Source: Legionella cardiaca
GTDB taxonomy: Bacteria > Pseudomonadota > Gammaproteobacteria > Legionellales > Legionellaceae
NCBI RefSeq assembly: GCF_029026145.1
Contig: NZ_CP119078.1
Coordinates: 1,503,001-1,567,000 of the forward strand
DNA: 64,000 bases
Direction of reading: 5' to 3'
Position 1 is the stretch's first letter; each line of letters opens with the position of its first letter. Made by a program: the position numbers and the translations under genes. Positions 10,402 through 19,157 of the stretch are shown here, piece after piece. The notes under the pieces are model-generated. The model searched no databases. It was not told the origin of the DNA and saw nothing but the letters and a program-made list of their open reading frames with translations.

Positions 10402-11874
10402 TTATTCGTCCCAATTTCGCCCGCCACGAGCAAGCAATGAGGTAGCAGCAATGGGTCCCCAAGTACCCGCCTGATACGGAGCTGGCGGTTCATTGAAATT
10501 ACGCCAGGCATCCAAAATACCATCAACCCACTTCCAGGCTTGTTCAATTTCATCGCGACGAACAAATAAGTATTGATTACCTAACATGACTTCTAATAAT
10601 AACCGTTCATAAGCATCGGCAATTCGTTGTGACTTGAAGGTCTCATCAAAACTTAAATCCAATTTTGATTGTTGTAATTGCATTGTTTCGCCCAACCCTG
10701 GGATCTTATTCATAATTTGAATCTCTACCCCTTCATCAGGTTGTAAACGAATAATTAATTTGTTAGGTGTTAAATGTTTATAGATTGTTTGAAAAATATT
10801 GTGAGGCTGTGGTTTAAAGCAAATAGCAACCTCACTATGCTTTTTAGGCATACGCTTACCAGTACGTAAATAGAAAGGGACTCCCGCCCAGCGCCAATTA
10901 TCGATATCAACCTTAAGCGCTACAAAAGTTTCTGTTTTACTATTCTGTCTTGCATCTGCCTCCTGAAGATAGCCCGGTACAGCCTTCCCATTGACAAAAC
11001 CATGATGGTATTGCCCGCGAACGGTATTTTCCTGAACATTCGATAAATTAATAGGACGCAATGCTTTTAGAACTTTAAGTTTTTCATCGCGAATACTGTC
11101 TGCATCCAGATTCCTTGGTGGTTCCATCGCAACTAAAGACAAAATTTGGAGTAAATGATTTTGTACCATATCACGTGTCTGCCCAGCATCATCATAATAT
11201 CCCCAGCGCCCTTCAACACCGACCTCTTCTGCGACAGTAATTTGCACGTGATCAATTGCAGTATTGTCCCAATTTGATGCAAAAATTGCGTTTGCAAAAC
11301 GCAAAACTAACAAATTTAGAACTGTCTCTTTACCCAAATAATGGTCGATGCGATAAATTTGTTTTTCTTTAAAATAACGTGACACCTGATCATTAATGAC
11401 TATTGAAGAAGCCAAGTCATGGCCTATGGGCTTTTCTAATACAACTCGTGCAGGCTCATTTGCCAACCCTATCGTGGATAACCCCTGACTAATCTGCCCA
11501 AACAAAGAGGGTGGCGTAGCAAAATAACTTACTGGCACATGCGATGCAGGTTTCGTCACTAAAGCTAATTTTTCATAATCAGTCGCCTGCAATAAATCGA
11601 TTTTTACATATTGCAACCTTTGTTGTAAGCGCTGCCATACTTCGGTCTCAATAGGTGCGGTGACAAATTTTTCTAAATTGGTTTTAATATGTTCAGCAAA
11701 AGCTTGATTAGTTAACTCTTCACGAGCAGCACCGATAATTTGGGTTTCAGAGTGTAATAGACCCGATTTTTCTAATTGATAGAGAGCAGGCAATAGTTTG
11801 CGACTAGCCAGATCTCCTAATGTGCCAAACAAAATTAAGTCACAAGCTTTGTTACTACTATCCATTCTGGTCAT
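10402..11874 (-). CDS. zwf: Glucose-6-phosphate 1-dehydrogenase
   Basis: The 490-residue enzyme oxidises glucose-6-phosphate with NAD(P)+. GTLGDLASRKLLPALY is the dinucleotide-binding loop, RIDHYLGKE is the active-site signature, and EEVGVEGRWGYYDDAGQTRD follows as in all Zwf proteins. Length equals the family norm. AAGGA stands six bases before the ATG. It is the first gene of the six-gene Entner-Doudoroff operon. No gnd is visible in the window, so carbon would leave through edd rather than the oxidative pentose phosphate route; a gnd elsewhere cannot be excluded. Confidence 0.96.
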   Translation of the reverse strand: MTRMDSSNKACDLILFGTLGDLASRKLLPALYQLEKSGLLHSETQIIGAAREELTNQAFAEHIKTNLEKFVTAPIETEVWQRLQQRLQYVKIDLLQATDYEKLALVTKPASHVPVSYFATPPSLFGQISQGLSTIGLANEPARVVLEKPIGHDLASSIVINDQVSRYFKEKQIYRIDHYLGKETVLNLLVLRFANAIFASNWDNTAIDHVQITVAEEVGVEGRWGYYDDAGQTRDMVQNHLLQILSLVAMEPPRNLDADSIRDEKLKVLKALRPINLSNVQENTVRGQYHHGFVNGKAVPGYLQEADARQNSKTETFVALKVDIDNWRWAGVPFYLRTGKRMPKKHSEVAICFKPQPHNIFQTIYKHLTPNKLIIRLQPDEGVEIQIMNKIPGLGETMQLQQSKLDLSFDETFKSQRIADAYERLLLEVMLGNQYLFVRRDEIEQAWKWVDGILDAWRNFNEPPAPYQAGTWGPIAATSLLARGGRNWDE

Positions 11875-11986
11875 GTCTAATCCTTGACTCTAATTCTTCT
11901 TCTCATAATGACTCTGTTCTCATCCAAATTAATTTACTAAGATTGAGTTTTTGAAAATCAGCGACTTAACATTTAGAAAGAGGTTA

Positions 11987-12014
11987 ATTCTACAATACTA
12001 AAGGTTAGCGTCAA
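11987..12014 (-). promoter_or_regulatory. Putative sigma70 promoter of the zwf operon
   Basis: Read on the minus strand, TTGACG (12014-12009), a 16-base spacer and TAGAAT (11992-11987) each match the consensus at five of six positions. This would give a leader of roughly 105 bases before zwf. The other five genes of the operon have gaps of 28 bases or less or overlap, so this may serve all six. Confidence 0.55.
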
Positions 12015-12050
12015 TTAAATTATTCAAACGAAAATTAAGCTGCACCCTCA

Positions 12051-13145
12051 TTATTCCAATTCCTCTTCCCATAAACTCAATTGTTTATATACTGAATTTT
12101 CTTTCACTCTCTTAAATTTTTGGGTAGCTAACTCAGAAGCAGGTTTTACATTTAACTGAAATCGCTTACAAGCCAGGCGAAAACGCGTTTCTATTAAATT
12201 GGCAAATTCTCCTTCACCTCGCATACGTGTCCCAAAAGTGGAGTCATATTCTTTTCCTCCGCGCATTTGACGTATCAAACTCATAATATGCTCGGCTCTT
12301 TGTGGGAAATGGGTAGCAAGCCACTCTTTAAAAAGCGTTTTTACCTCATGAGGCAACCGAATTAAAACATAACTTGCATGTTGTGCCCCTGCATCACTTG
12401 CTGCCTGCAAAATTTTTTCTATTTCAACATCATTAATCATTGGGATAACCGGCGCTACCATAACCCGCACAGGAATATTCATTGCAGATAAATGCTTCAC
12501 CATACGAATCCTTGCAGAAGGTGCTGACGTTCTTGGCTCCATAATGTACTTAAGTTTGGAGGAAAGTGAAGTAATGCTTACAGCTACTCTTATTAAATTA
12601 TCTTTCGCCATATCAGCCAAAATGTCACTATCACGTTCAATCAGCGAATTTTTGGTGATAATAATTACCGGATGTTGGTGTTCTCTTAATACTTCCAAAA
12701 TACTACGAGTAATTTTTAGTTTGGATTCCGCCGGTTGATACGGATCCGTATTTGCTCCTAAAACAATGGGCTTACAAATATATCGCGGCTTATTCAGTTC
12801 TTTAATTAACAAGCTGGCCGCATCCATTTTGTAAAAAATTTTTGTTTCAAAATCGAGTCCTGGTGATAAATTCATATAAGCATGGCTAGGTCTGGCATAG
12901 CAATATATGCAACCATGTTCACAACCCCGATAAGGATTAATTGATTGTTCAAATCCAAGATCTGGAGAGTCGTTCCGGGAAATGACTGATTTGGATATTT
13001 CAGGCAAGAGGAACGTTTCTAATGGTGGCAACATCTCTTCTTCAAGACCCCATCCATCATCAAAATCATCGTAGCTTAGCGTTTCAAATCGGCCTTCAGG
13101 ATTACTAAGAGCACCGCGATTTTTGGTTGGCTGTTTATTTTTCAT
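12051..13145 (-). CDS. PA0069-family radical SAM protein
   Basis: This 364-residue protein carries a radical SAM cluster motif, CEHGCIYCYARPSH (CxxxCxxC) about residue 78, which would hold a [4Fe-4S] cluster and S-adenosylmethionine. The N-terminal LSNPEGRFE and later GANTDPYQPAE, ITKNS and EPRTSAPSARI are typical of the SplB-like, PA0069/Rv2578c group. The reaction of this widespread group is not established to my knowledge. It is monocistronic on its strand, 176 bases before zwf. Confidence 0.85.
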   Translation of the reverse strand: MKNKQPTKNRGALSNPEGRFETLSYDDFDDGWGLEEEMLPPLETFLLPEISKSVISRNDSPDLGFEQSINPYRGCEHGCIYCYARPSHAYMNLSPGLDFETKIFYKMDAASLLIKELNKPRYICKPIVLGANTDPYQPAESKLKITRSILEVLREHQHPVIIITKNSLIERDSDILADMAKDNLIRVAVSITSLSSKLKYIMEPRTSAPSARIRMVKHLSAMNIPVRVMVAPVIPMINDVEIEKILQAASDAGAQHASYVLIRLPHEVKTLFKEWLATHFPQRAEHIMSLIRQMRGGKEYDSTFGTRMRGEGEFANLIETRFRLACKRFQLNVKPASELATQKFKRVKENSVYKQLSLWEEELE

Positions 13146-13272
13146 AATTGACTACCTGGCAGGTACTTCACCAAAGTGCCCATAAGATATCACGTGATCA
13201 TTCATTGTGCGAGTTATAAGGAAATGAACAAAGCATGAAACAGTCACAATATGAAAAAAACTAGGCAGCTTA

Positions 13273-14379
13273 TTAAATTTTAATAAAAATTTTATTACGG
13301 TAAAGCACGGTTAGAATCAGAAGCCAGAACAGTGTATAGCTTAATGCATAAAGTAGTGATGCATTCACCGAGGATGCCCAACCAAAAAGATGCTCAGTAA
13401 GATATGATCGTAGGTTACCAGGGGGAATGACAACCATAATTTGAATTTTTATAAAAAAAACATGCAGAAAATAAGCAGTCAAAGCGTTAACTCCAAAAAT
13501 TTCAAATGGCTTTGACCACTTTTTCCAACCTTTTATATCAATCAACCAATAACAGAAGCCTAAAATTAAGAGGGCTAATCCCCCTGTCCATAACACATAA
13601 GAGCTGGTCCAAAGTGATTTATTAATTGGAAACCACAAGCCCCATAGTATTCCTGCAATTGAACATAACACGCCTGCAATGACCATCCCTGTTATTTGCA
13701 CTGAAGGTTTTCGCCTAGAAATTAACCAAAATCCTGCTAAATTTCCAATTAAGCCGGTTGCAATAGCAGGTAAAGTACTTAAAAGACCTTCCGGATCATA
13801 AAATTTACCGTATAAATGCGCTGATGAAAAAATTAGACGATCCACATAGGCAGCTAAATTTCCTTGAGGAGTTAGATTATTAGTACCGTAGCCAGGAACA
13901 GGAATAAATGTCATTAACAGCCAATATCCCACAAGTAAGGTTATTAAAATAATAAATTGGGTCGTGATCCGAGTGGTGAGAAACAGTAAAGCACACACTA
14001 GATAACAAATTGCAATTCGTTGTAAAACACCAAAGAATCGCAATGTTTCGAAATCAAAATGATAAGGAAATGCATTAAGAAACAAACCCAGTAAAAAAAT
14101 AATGAAGGTACGACGCAGAATCTTAGGGAGTAATTCTTTGAATGTTAAACCCACCGCTTTGGATTTAGTCAAAGAAAGAACAAGTGAAACACCTACGATG
14201 AAAATAAAAAAAGGAAAAACAACATCTGCCAAGGTACAGCCGTTCCATTCTGAATGCTCAAGAAATCCGTAGACGGTAGAATTTCCAGGACTATTTACCA
14301 AAATCATTAATGCGATAGTTAGTCCGCGAAACACATCAAGTGAAAGCAAGCGGGAGGTTTTTTTTTCTGTGTCAATCAT
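13273..14379 (-). CDS. NagX-like heparan-alpha-glucosaminide N-acetyltransferase homologue (DUF5009)
   Basis: This 368-residue integral membrane protein starts RLLSLDVFRGLTIALMILVN, the signature of the HGSNAT/NagX (DUF5009) family. ADVVFPFFIFIVG, GVLQRIAICYL and NALTAYFLHVF are further conserved stretches. About ten hydrophobic helices are visible. Family members are thought to transfer acetyl groups across the membrane to amino sugars; the substrate here is unknown. A TTG at 14409 is possible, but the ATG at 14379 gives the usual N-terminus. Confidence 0.82.
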   Translation of the reverse strand: MIDTEKKTSRLLSLDVFRGLTIALMILVNSPGNSTVYGFLEHSEWNGCTLADVVFPFFIFIVGVSLVLSLTKSKAVGLTFKELLPKILRRTFIIFLLGLFLNAFPYHFDFETLRFFGVLQRIAICYLVCALLFLTTRITTQFIILITLLVGYWLLMTFIPVPGYGTNNLTPQGNLAAYVDRLIFSSAHLYGKFYDPEGLLSTLPAIATGLIGNLAGFWLISRRKPSVQITGMVIAGVLCSIAGILWGLWFPINKSLWTSSYVLWTGGLALLILGFCYWLIDIKGWKKWSKPFEIFGVNALTAYFLHVFFIKIQIMVVIPPGNLRSYLTEHLFGWASSVNASLLYALSYTLFWLLILTVLYRNKIFIKI

Positions 14380-14451
14380 ATACTTATTAATTTCTAAGCG
14401 ATAAAGCAAATCTAGAGCATATCCAATAACTTTCTTTTTATAAACTAAAAC

Positions 14452-14829
14452 TTACTCATTACAAGATATCCCTAAAAGCTCTAATCCACGCTCTATATCA
14501 TCAGCCATCATAGGTCTTGATAGCAAATATTGACCTGTATGGGTGGTCCATTCCTCTTTGGCGGTAAGCATGGCATCTTCCCATTCACTCTTGTCATAAT
14601 CTCCTCGACCAACATACATAAGAGCCACAAGCGTTGCTTGTTGATCTGGTCGCAAATTATTAATTGCCGTAACAACCTCTTGATAAACAAGATCATCTTC
14701 ATAATCAGCAAGGACGTAGGATGCATCCATGTCATCCGTCACTTCCGGAAAACTGACATTTTCTTTTGCTTGAAATTGTTTGACCTTAAGCAAAATATCG
14801 CAGATTATTCCTGAGTTAAGATTTAACAT
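14452..14829 (-). CDS. DUF3775 domain protein
   Basis: The protein has 125 residues, is acidic and has no signal peptide. A central VVTAINNLRPDQQATLVALMYVGRGD followed by a W-rich acidic helix matches the DUF3775 family, which has no assigned function. GGAGG stands two bases before a first ATG at 14832 and five before a second at 14829, so the second start is better spaced. It lies 72 bases before the NagX-like gene on the same strand and may be cotranscribed with it. Confidence 0.75.
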   Translation of the reverse strand: MLNLNSGIICDILLKVKQFQAKENVSFPEVTDDMDASYVLADYEDDLVYQEVVTAINNLRPDQQATLVALMYVGRGDYDKSEWEDAMLTAKEEWTTHTGQYLLSRPMMADDIERGLELLGISCNE

Positions 14830-15071
14830 CATACCCTCCTTAGTTTTTTACATCCTCTCTTTAACTTTATTCCATTCAATATCAAAACACAAAGTTAACT
14901 TTCAATCCGAAAAGTTATATTATTACACTCTTGCGAATAAAATTTGCATTTATTCCACTCAAAAAGCTTAAAAATGAGCATTTATTTTCTCTGCAGGCCT
15001 TCTTTTTCTTGCCTTTTTGTGTCCATTATGCGATCATCATGCTCCATTTTTAAACTAGCCATCGTATTAGT

Positions 15072-16172
15072 ATGACTCCTGAAGAATTAAAACAGTTGAT
15101 TGCCTCTCATAATAAGCTAAAAACAACCCATAATAATTTGCTTGGTAATTTCTCAAAATTAAACCCTCTAAATTTTGTTTGCCCACCATTTCCCCTAAAA
15201 CAAAAAGAGTTTGAATTAAATAGCCCCAATATTGCTATCGCTGCAGATAAAGCGGCTTGTGCCGAGGTTGACGGGATTAAAGATTCAATTCTGGAACTTA
15301 CTCGGAAAAATAAACACGCAGAGGCAATGCCTCTGCTGGAAAAGTTATTAGAGAAGCTTAATTATGAAGTAGTAGCTTTAAACCAAACATCTCATGCTGA
15401 GTATTTCAGCAAAACACCTAAACAGATCACAAGTATTGCTGAATTTCATCTCTTCCTCAGCCACCTTTATCGTGTTGAATTTTCAAGACGCTTAAATTTT
15501 AGCTTGCACTATGCACTGACTGGTGCCTTATTCACGTGTCTTGAACAGTTTTTACCCTTAGACGACAAGCCAAGTCTTATGGAACCACAAAAAGATTATC
15601 TAAGAAGGCGTTTTGCAGAATTACGTATGGTAGAGGCTGATTTTGCCAAAGCGTTAGAAGAATATAAAGAGATTCAGGTCGCTGTTAAAGAACATTTAAG
15701 AGATGCTCAAGCAATACTTAATGAAGGTGAGGCAAAAATAAATTTTGAAGCTGCAGTAGCCACGTTAGCCGACAAATTAAATGAATTGCATACAAAAGCA
15801 AAAAAAGATAAGAATTATAAAAAAGCGAGTGATGCCGCAACCATTTTATACGATGAATTACAAGCTGCACGTAAAGGCTACTTTGAGGATAAAAACATAG
15901 GTCCTATTGAATTCAGAAAAAAATGTGAGGATGCAGTTCGACTTGCTCACGGCGAATTAGACAACCATCGAGGATGTAAAAATTTGCTGCGTGATATAGG
16001 ATTCTACGTTATATCAATTGCAACTTTCGGTATCGCACTTGTTGTGAATAGACTTGTTAACCAACGATACCGCTTTTTAGCGCCGGTTCCAACAGATTCA
16101 TATCAAAAACTGGAGAATTTTTCTGAAGACTTTAAACAAGTAGAGGTTTTCTCTCACCCTAATCTCAGATAA
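15072..16172 (+). CDS. Candidate effector, helical with C-terminal membrane segment
   Basis: I do not recognise a family for this 366-residue protein. It is mostly charged and predicted helical, with likely coiled coil between residues 180 and 290, and one hydrophobic segment (GFYVISIATFGIALVVNRLV) about residue 315-335 followed by a short basic tail. A helical body ending in one membrane segment recurs in Legionella proteins of unknown role, including the protein at 55249 here. There is no clear ribosome site before the ATG. The effector call is an inference. Confidence 0.65.
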   Translation: MTPEELKQLIASHNKLKTTHNNLLGNFSKLNPLNFVCPPFPLKQKEFELNSPNIAIAADKAACAEVDGIKDSILELTRKNKHAEAMPLLEKLLEKLNYEVVALNQTSHAEYFSKTPKQITSIAEFHLFLSHLYRVEFSRRLNFSLHYALTGALFTCLEQFLPLDDKPSLMEPQKDYLRRRFAELRMVEADFAKALEEYKEIQVAVKEHLRDAQAILNEGEAKINFEAAVATLADKLNELHTKAKKDKNYKKASDAATILYDELQAARKGYFEDKNIGPIEFRKKCEDAVRLAHGELDNHRGCKNLLRDIGFYVISIATFGIALVVNRLVNQRYRFLAPVPTDSYQKLENFSEDFKQVEVFSHPNLR

Positions 16173-16185
16173 GTATACTAAAAAA

Positions 16186-16225
16186 AAAAGAGCAAATTAT
16201 AATCAATTATTTGCTCTTTTGTTTT
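16186..16225 (+). terminator. Rho-independent terminator after the 15072 gene
   Basis: AAAAGAGCAAAT (16186-16197) and ATTTGCTCTTTT (16209-16220) form a perfect 12-bp stem around an 11-base loop, followed by GTTTTT. It lies 13 bases after the stop codon. Confidence 0.85.
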
Positions 16226-16300
16226 TGCATTAACCTACTTTACATCTTCACATCTATACCCTTAAATACGCATAATCTCCGATAATCTAAATAAGTTACC

Positions 16301-17593
16301 ATGAAAAAATTCGCTGCTATTTTTCTTTCCTGTTTACTGACGCAGATTGTAGAGGCAACAGGATTAAATCAAACAGAAGAATACCTTTCTCATTACATAA
16401 CTACGCAAGCAAATTCACAACTTTCATTACTCGAAGAACTGGTTAATTTAAATAGCGGCACAACCAATATGGTTGGGGTACAAAAAGTCGGTGAAATTTT
16501 ACGCCATCAATTTGAACAATTGGGTTTTAAAACTTATTGGATTGAAGAACCACATTCGATGCACCGAGCAGGAACATTGGTTGCAAAACGGATAGGTCAT
16601 AAAGGAAAAAGGCTGCTTTTAATTGGTCATCTTGATACAGTATTCCCGTCCGATAGTTCTTTTCAGCATTTTGAGCACCATGGCAGTACAGCAACAGGCC
16701 CCGGCGTTATTGATGACAAAGGTGGTGATGTCGTCATTCTTTACGCCTTAAAGGCTTTGAACGAAGCTCATCTCTTAGACGATGCTACTATCACAGTAGT
16801 ACTAACTGGCGACGAAGAAGACTCAGGAAAACCTACCTCTGTTTCGAGAAAACCATTAATTGATGCAGCTCAGCATAGTGATATTGCTTTAGATTTTGAA
16901 TGGTCATTTACACCGGATACTGCAACAATTGCTCGTCGAGGAATAACCAACTGGACAGTAAAAACACAAGGAAAAGAAGCACACTCATCAGAAATTTTTA
17001 AACACCAAGTAGGTGATGGTGCTATCTTTGAACTAGCCCGCATTTTAAATACCATGCGAGGCACACTTTCTCGTGAGCCTTATTTATCATTCAATCCTGG
17101 TGTTATCTTAGGTGGAAATACTGTCAATAATGCTGAGAATAATGCGCAAGGTACAGCTTCTGGAAAAACAAATGTCATTGCAAAAACAGCAATTGTCATG
17201 GGAGATTTACGTTTCATTTCACAGCAACAAAAATCTAATGCAGAGAAGAAAATAATAGCCATTGTTAATCAGCATCTCCCTAATACCACCGCGTCGGTTA
17301 TATTTAATGATGGCATCCCGGCCATGCCGCCTACAGAAGCAAATTTACAACTATTAAAAAAATACAGCAGCGTTAGTAATGATTTAGGATATGGAATCGT
17401 TAAGATACTCGATCCAGGATTAAGAGGTGCTGGAGATATCTCTCATATTGCAAGTATTGTATCTGCATGCTTAGCGGGCTTAGGTCCCGTTGGGGTTGGT
17501 GCGCACTCCATTAAAGAAACTCTCGATTTGAATTCTTTGACGATGCAAACTCAGCGCGCTGCCCTTTTAATGTATCGATTAATTAGTACTTAA
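16301..17593 (+). CDS. Secreted M20-family metallopeptidase, carboxypeptidase G2-like
   Basis: The 430-residue protein has a signal peptide (MKKFAAIFLSCLLTQIVEA) and is an M20 zinc exopeptidase. GHLDTVF holds the first zinc-binding His and the following Asp, GVIDDKGG the bridging Asp, TGDEEDSG the catalytic Glu pair, ALDFE a further ligand and GVGAHSIKE the C-terminal His. The dimerisation domain begins near REAHSSEIF-like sequence (KEAHSSEIF). Such enzymes cut glutamate or other C-terminal residues from peptides and folates; it probably acts in the periplasm or outside the cell. Confidence 0.88.
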   Translation: MKKFAAIFLSCLLTQIVEATGLNQTEEYLSHYITTQANSQLSLLEELVNLNSGTTNMVGVQKVGEILRHQFEQLGFKTYWIEEPHSMHRAGTLVAKRIGHKGKRLLLIGHLDTVFPSDSSFQHFEHHGSTATGPGVIDDKGGDVVILYALKALNEAHLLDDATITVVLTGDEEDSGKPTSVSRKPLIDAAQHSDIALDFEWSFTPDTATIARRGITNWTVKTQGKEAHSSEIFKHQVGDGAIFELARILNTMRGTLSREPYLSFNPGVILGGNTVNNAENNAQGTASGKTNVIAKTAIVMGDLRFISQQQKSNAEKKIIAIVNQHLPNTTASVIFNDGIPAMPPTEANLQLLKKYSSVSNDLGYGIVKILDPGLRGAGDISHIASIVSACLAGLGPVGVGAHSIKETLDLNSLTMQTQRAALLMYRLIST

Positions 17594-17732
17594 TAAAACC
17601 AGTATTATCTCTTAAAACCAATATTTTTTGAGACAAATTGGAATAATTCTCTAATCTGATCTATTAACTAATAAAGGAGGAAAATAAAATTTTTATGAAA
17701 ACTATTAATATGAATGGATTGGAATTTTTACA

Positions 17733-19157
17733 ATGGAAAACAGGCACTTTCACAAGATTGGTTTATATACTTCGCAGGCTAAATTTTATCTCCCTCTATT
17801 AAAATTGGTACTTTCTCAAGCCAAAGAAATTCACATCGTTTTGGATGGCAATTTTCATGTATTAATATTTAACTCAAAAGCCGAGAAATTATTCAGTTTT
17901 CCTGAAAAAAACATGTTAGGGAAACACCTTTTTTCCGTCTGGAAAAATGAAGATCTAAAGACTTTTCTCGACATGCAAATTCGCATGCAATATATCGCCT
18001 GCCACCCTTTAAAATTCAACATGATGATGGGCAATAAAAATATCATCTGGACCATTTCTTCACTTAAAGTTAAAGATGAAATCTTATTGTTTTTATCTAG
18101 TCCTGGATTTGAGAAAAATGGTTACAATGAAGAAACTAGTGATAAAAAATTATTTAAAAATGCGTCACATAGTATTTACTCAATTAATAAGAGTGGTATG
18201 ATTTTAGATTGTCATTCAAAAAAATTAAATCCAAAGTATTTCAAGATTAGTAATATGGTAAAATCCCCTATCGAAAACCAGATAGAAATTGCTAAAATTT
18301 CGTCAAATGTCCCTATTAAAAATGCCCCCCATGTTCTCCTTGTGGAAGATAATTCCATTGCTTTACATCTTATTGAAACGATTGCCCGGAAAGCGGGTTG
18401 CCAGACAGAAGCAGCTGCAAATGGCGAACAAGCATTAGAATTAATAAAAACAAATAATTTTGATTTGTTAATCACTGATATTGGCTTGCCTGGCATGTCA
18501 GGTGATGATTTAAGTCGCTCTATACGCGAATGGGAAAAAAACTCTTCGTCTCCTAAACATATACCTATAGTGGGCCTGACTGCACTTCCTCTTTCTCAAG
18601 CTGAAGAAAAATGTTTCAATTCTGGTATGGATAAGATCTTAAGTAAGCCTATTTATTCAGAAACATTTCATGCGCTATTAGCTGATTTACTACCACCAGC
18701 TGGCAGCAAAGAAGCGTTTAGTGAAGAATCGAGAAGTATTTTAGAGGCTGGTTTGCCGCTAAAAGAAGCTGAGTTATTTCAATTAGATGAATTTTTATTG
18801 CTTGATATTAATCAAGGCATAAAAAATATAGGAAATAAACAAATATTAAAAGAGTTACTGCAAGTGATGGCACAGAAAGCTATCCCAGAAGACCGCAGCT
18901 ACATTCAGCAAGCCTATAAAAATAAAAATTGGCACAAAATTGAAGAATTAGCACACAAAATGAAATCTGGCACTATTTATTGTGGCACAGTACGCCTCCA
19001 ATACGCATGTCTCTATCTTGAACGGTATCAAAAATCTGGTCAATCCATCTTATTAGAAAAACTCTATCAACAGTTAATGTATGTCATGGACGAAACGGAA
19101 CGCTACCTTACACAATGGCTAATATCTAATAGAGAAAATTATTCTCCAACAGATTAA
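17733..19157 (+). CDS. PAS-receiver-HPt phosphorelay protein without a kinase domain
   Basis: This 474-residue protein has an N-terminal PAS-like domain (about 25-130), a linker, a receiver domain (about 200-320: VLLVEDN, phospho-acceptor Asp in LLITDIGLPGMSG, LSKP) and a C-terminal HPt domain (about 360-465) with AHKMKSG as the likely phosphorylated His. No H, N or G box of a histidine kinase is present, so it looks like a hybrid sensor that lacks the kinase core. A strong AAGGAGG at 17674-17680 is followed by an ATG (17695) in another frame, so the N-terminus may be altered. It overlaps the convergent gene by 4 bases. Confidence 0.82.
   Translation: MENRHFHKIGLYTSQAKFYLPLLKLVLSQAKEIHIVLDGNFHVLIFNSKAEKLFSFPEKNMLGKHLFSVWKNEDLKTFLDMQIRMQYIACHPLKFNMMMGNKNIIWTISSLKVKDEILLFLSSPGFEKNGYNEETSDKKLFKNASHSIYSINKSGMILDCHSKKLNPKYFKISNMVKSPIENQIEIAKISSNVPIKNAPHVLLVEDNSIALHLIETIARKAGCQTEAAANGEQALELIKTNNFDLLITDIGLPGMSGDDLSRSIREWEKNSSSPKHIPIVGLTALPLSQAEEKCFNSGMDKILSKPIYSETFHALLADLLPPAGSKEAFSEESRSILEAGLPLKEAELFQLDEFLLLDINQGIKNIGNKQILKELLQVMAQKAIPEDRSYIQQAYKNKNWHKIEELAHKMKSGTIYCGTVRLQYACLYLERYQKSGQSILLEKLYQQLMYVMDETERYLTQWLISNRENYSPTD

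Noticed and set aside
10401-10565. Long N-terminal extension of pgl into zwf
   Set aside because: It overlaps the end of zwf in another frame and the family N-terminus begins at the ATG at 10400.
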